Origin: Pseudomonadota bacterium
Lineage (GTDB): Bacteria; Pseudomonadota; Gammaproteobacteria; Steroidobacterales; Steroidobacteraceae
Direction: 5' to 3'
NCBI GenBank assembly: GCA_021808035.1
Contig: JAKBCG010000121.1
Span: 1-7,372, forward strand
Length of the DNA stretch: 7,372 bases
Positions 5,506 to 7,372 of the stretch are shown piece after piece. The translations under genes and the position numbers were made by a program. Below the pieces are notes generated by a model, which saw nothing but the letters and a program-made list of their open reading frames with translations, ran no database searches and was not told the DNA's origin. How positions within the stretch are numbered: position 1 is the first letter of the stretch; every line of letters starts with the position of its first letter.

Positions 5506-7372
5506 CTACCGGCCGAACTTGTAGCTCACGTCCAATCCGTAGGTGACCGGCTGGTTCACGATGTAGCGCGTGAACTGCGGGGACGCCAGATTGATCTGCG
5601 GCAGGGGATCGAGCAGCGTCTGCTTGTTGAACGCGTTGTCGACGAACAGCGCGGCGGTCCAATTGTCCGTGCGCAGCCCGACGCGCAGATTCACGATGCC
5701 GTAGGACGGCAGATTGATCTGGGTCTGACTGATGTTGTTGAGGTAGACGGTGACGCCGTACGGCAGATCGTACCGCGAGCCGACGTAGCTGTAGTTGACG
5801 TTGCCGATGAACGACATGTCGTTGGTCAGCGCGTGATGGTAGTTGAGCGACGCCGAACCGGTGAGCTTGGGGGTATCCGGCACCGCGTAGCCTTGCGGTA
5901 TGCCGACGATCGCGCTGTCGGTCAGGAACTTGCTGTGGGTGTAGCCCCAACTCGTCGCAAAATCGAACCCGTCGCCGAGGTCGGCACGGAACTCCGCCTC
6001 GAGTCCGTAGATGTTGGCGTTTCCGCCGTTCACGGTGAAGCCGAAGCCGGCGATGTTGGTCGAGATCTGCGGATCCATCCAGCGCTCGAAATACGCCGTC
6101 AGGTTGAACAGGGCGCGTTGCTGCCAGAACTCGTTCTTCGTGCCGATCTCATAGTCCCACACCGAGTCCGAGTTGAACTGCGGTACGCCTTGCCCGTTGA
6201 CGTTGGGGAAATTCGCGACGTTCGTGTAGATCGTGCCCGGCTGCGTCGGTGTCGCCGAGAGCTTCGTCTGCAAGCCGCACTGCTGGAGCTGCACCAGGGA
6301 CGAGGGCGCCGCGCAGATCGCGGGGGTCACCGGATAGTTGTAGCCGACGAACGGCTGGCTGGTGCCGCCGAGACGGAAGCCCTTGGCGATCGTGCCGTAC
6401 ACCATGTGATCCCGGTCGATCTGCCAGGTCAGGTTGAAGCGCGGATTGGTACCGTTCGCGCTGCCGTTCGCGGTGGTGATGAACGGCGCGACGTTGCCGG
6501 CGACCGTCGGTGCTCCGCTCAGGAGGTTCGCGAAGCCGAGCGGCGTGAAGTCACCAAACTCCGTGTTCGTCTGGTCGTAGGAATAGTGGTACCAACGCAC
6601 CCCGATCGACGCGGTGAGGCCGTGCAGGAACTCCCAGGAGAGATTGCCGAAGAACGCGTTCTGCAGGATGGTCTGCGGCTGGTAATCGACGTAGACGTTG
6701 GCGATCGGGCCTGCCTGGGGATTGACGGACCACATGTCCCATTCGGAGTTCAGATCCTGGTAGTAGTAACCGGCCAGCCATTGCAGCGGACTGTTGCCGG
6801 TGGACGCCAGGCGCAGTTCCTCGCTCACCTGCCGCGTGTAATCGCGCTCCTCGACGCCCGGGCCGTACGGCCCGGGACCCGTCGGTCCGATACCGCCCGC
6901 GGACGTGTCGTACGGGAACGCCTGGGTCGCCGAGCCGAGGCCCGCCGAGCCCGCATTTTCCTCGCTGCCGTCCTGCGAGACCAGCGCGTGATTCGACCAC
7001 AGTCCGGTGATCGAGGTGAGCGCGACGTCCGGCGTGATCGCGTATTCGATCTTCAGGCTGCCGAGCGTGAAGCGATCCGTCTGCGGCTCGGAGGTCTGAT
7101 AGATCTCGTAGTGACCCTTCTGCGCCGGCATGCCCGGATTGGTCGGCGACCCGTTGACGTCGACCGCGTTCGGGGCATTCGCGTCGTCCTGCTGCCACAT
7201 GAGCATCGGCGTGATCTTCAGCTGATCGTTCGGCTGGTAGAGCAGGGTCGCGCGGAACGAATCGTCCGTGGACGAATTGGCATTCGTGGTCGTCGAGATG
7301 AGCGGTGCGGTGTAGAAATTGCTAGGCCGGTAGCACGGCGTGCTCGGGCAGGTGTCCGTCTGCACCGCGCCG
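5506..7372 (-). CDS. TonB-dependent outer-membrane receptor, beta-barrel part (N-terminus outside window)
   Basis: The last 621 residues of a TonB-dependent receptor, which imports a scarce ligand (iron chelate, cobalamin, sugar or other) across the outer membrane using TonB energy. The visible part is the barrel: alternating polar/aromatic strands, with family-typical stretches such as AFFGNLSWEF with GVRWYHYSYD (about 239-266, counted from the window edge), FNLTWQIDRDHMVYGTIAKG (312-331) then FRLGG, VWDYEIGTKNEF (404-415), NIYGLEAEFRADL (453-465), and the terminal YGLDVSYKFGR with the aromatic near the C-end needed for barrel insertion. Two Cys pairs (C8/C13 and C353/C365) lie in likely outer loops and may form disulfides. 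The signal peptide, TonB box and plug domain are beyond the edge, as is any promoter. The ligand cannot be told from the barrel. The apparent start inside the window is only an internal GTG. Confidence 0.92.
   Translation of the reverse strand, partial: GAVQTDTCPSTPCYRPSNFYTAPLISTTTNANSSTDDSFRATLLYQPNDQLKITPMLMWQQDDANAPNAVDVNGSPTNPGMPAQKGHYEIYQTSEPQTDRFTLGSLKIEYAITPDVALTSITGLWSNHALVSQDGSEENAGSAGLGSATQAFPYDTSAGGIGPTGPGPYGPGVEERDYTRQVSEELRLASTGNSPLQWLAGYYYQDLNSEWDMWSVNPQAGPIANVYVDYQPQTILQNAFFGNLSWEFLHGLTASIGVRWYHYSYDQTNTEFGDFTPLGFANLLSGAPTVAGNVAPFITTANGSANGTNPRFNLTWQIDRDHMVYGTIAKGFRLGGTSQPFVGYNYPVTPAICAAPSSLVQLQQCGLQTKLSATPTQPGTIYTNVANFPNVNGQGVPQFNSDSVWDYEIGTKNEFWQQRALFNLTAYFERWMDPQISTNIAGFGFTVNGGNANIYGLEAEFRADLGDGFDFATSWGYTHSKFLTDSAIVGIPQGYAVPDTPKLTGSASLNYHHALTNDMSFIGNVNYSYVGSRYDLPYGVTVYLNNISQTQINLPSYGIVNLRVGLRTDNWTAALFVDNAFNKQTLLDPLPQINLASPQFTRYIVNQPVTYGLDVSYKFGR

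Noticed and set aside
5378..5950. Second minus-strand frame overlapping the receptor gene
   Set aside because: A Gln/Arg-rich shadow of the receptor barrel. It crosses the receptor stop and the palindrome.

Overview
GC-rich proteobacterial DNA. The evidence is the base composition, the strong third-position G/C bias of the real genes, E. coli-like Shine-Dalgarno (SD) and -35/-10 signals, and an outer-membrane TonB-dependent receptor, which needs a Gram-negative envelope. The genus cannot be fixed from this window.

Layout, left to right. (1) 2-397 (+): C-terminal part of a SAM-dependent O-methyltransferase, cut by the window edge. (2) 398-1128: a mostly non-coding stretch holding one small Cys-rich gene (672-872), probably zinc-binding. 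It also has dyads and two candidate RNA leaders, one before the Cys-rich gene and one (about 974-1128) behind a good promoter (941-968). The second ends in a hairpin that covers the SD of the next gene. (3) 1129-1656 (+): an acidic 175-aa protein of unknown function. (4) 1780-4405 (+): a tight four-gene run, made of an unusual MetK (SAM synthetase), a DUF3293 protein, a 66-aa orphan and a 240-aa Cys-rich protein. The MetK/DUF3293 junction overlaps as TGATG and the last two genes overlap as ATGA. (5) 4473-5405 (+): acetamidase/formamidase. (6) 5454-5487: a perfect 34-bp palindrome between convergent genes. (7) 5506-7372 (-): the beta-barrel part of a TonB-dependent receptor, N-terminus outside the window.

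The two ends (methyltransferase, amidase, receptor) are ordinary metabolic or transport genes. The middle, about 590-4405, looks like an accessory block: a probable second SAM synthetase co-translated with unknown proteins, two Cys-rich putative zinc proteins, and two structured leaders. The simplest joint idea is a module that makes SAM locally, or under RNA-level control, for a process run by the unknown proteins. This is inference. No neighbouring gene in the window other than the cut O-methyltransferase is a recognisable SAM user.
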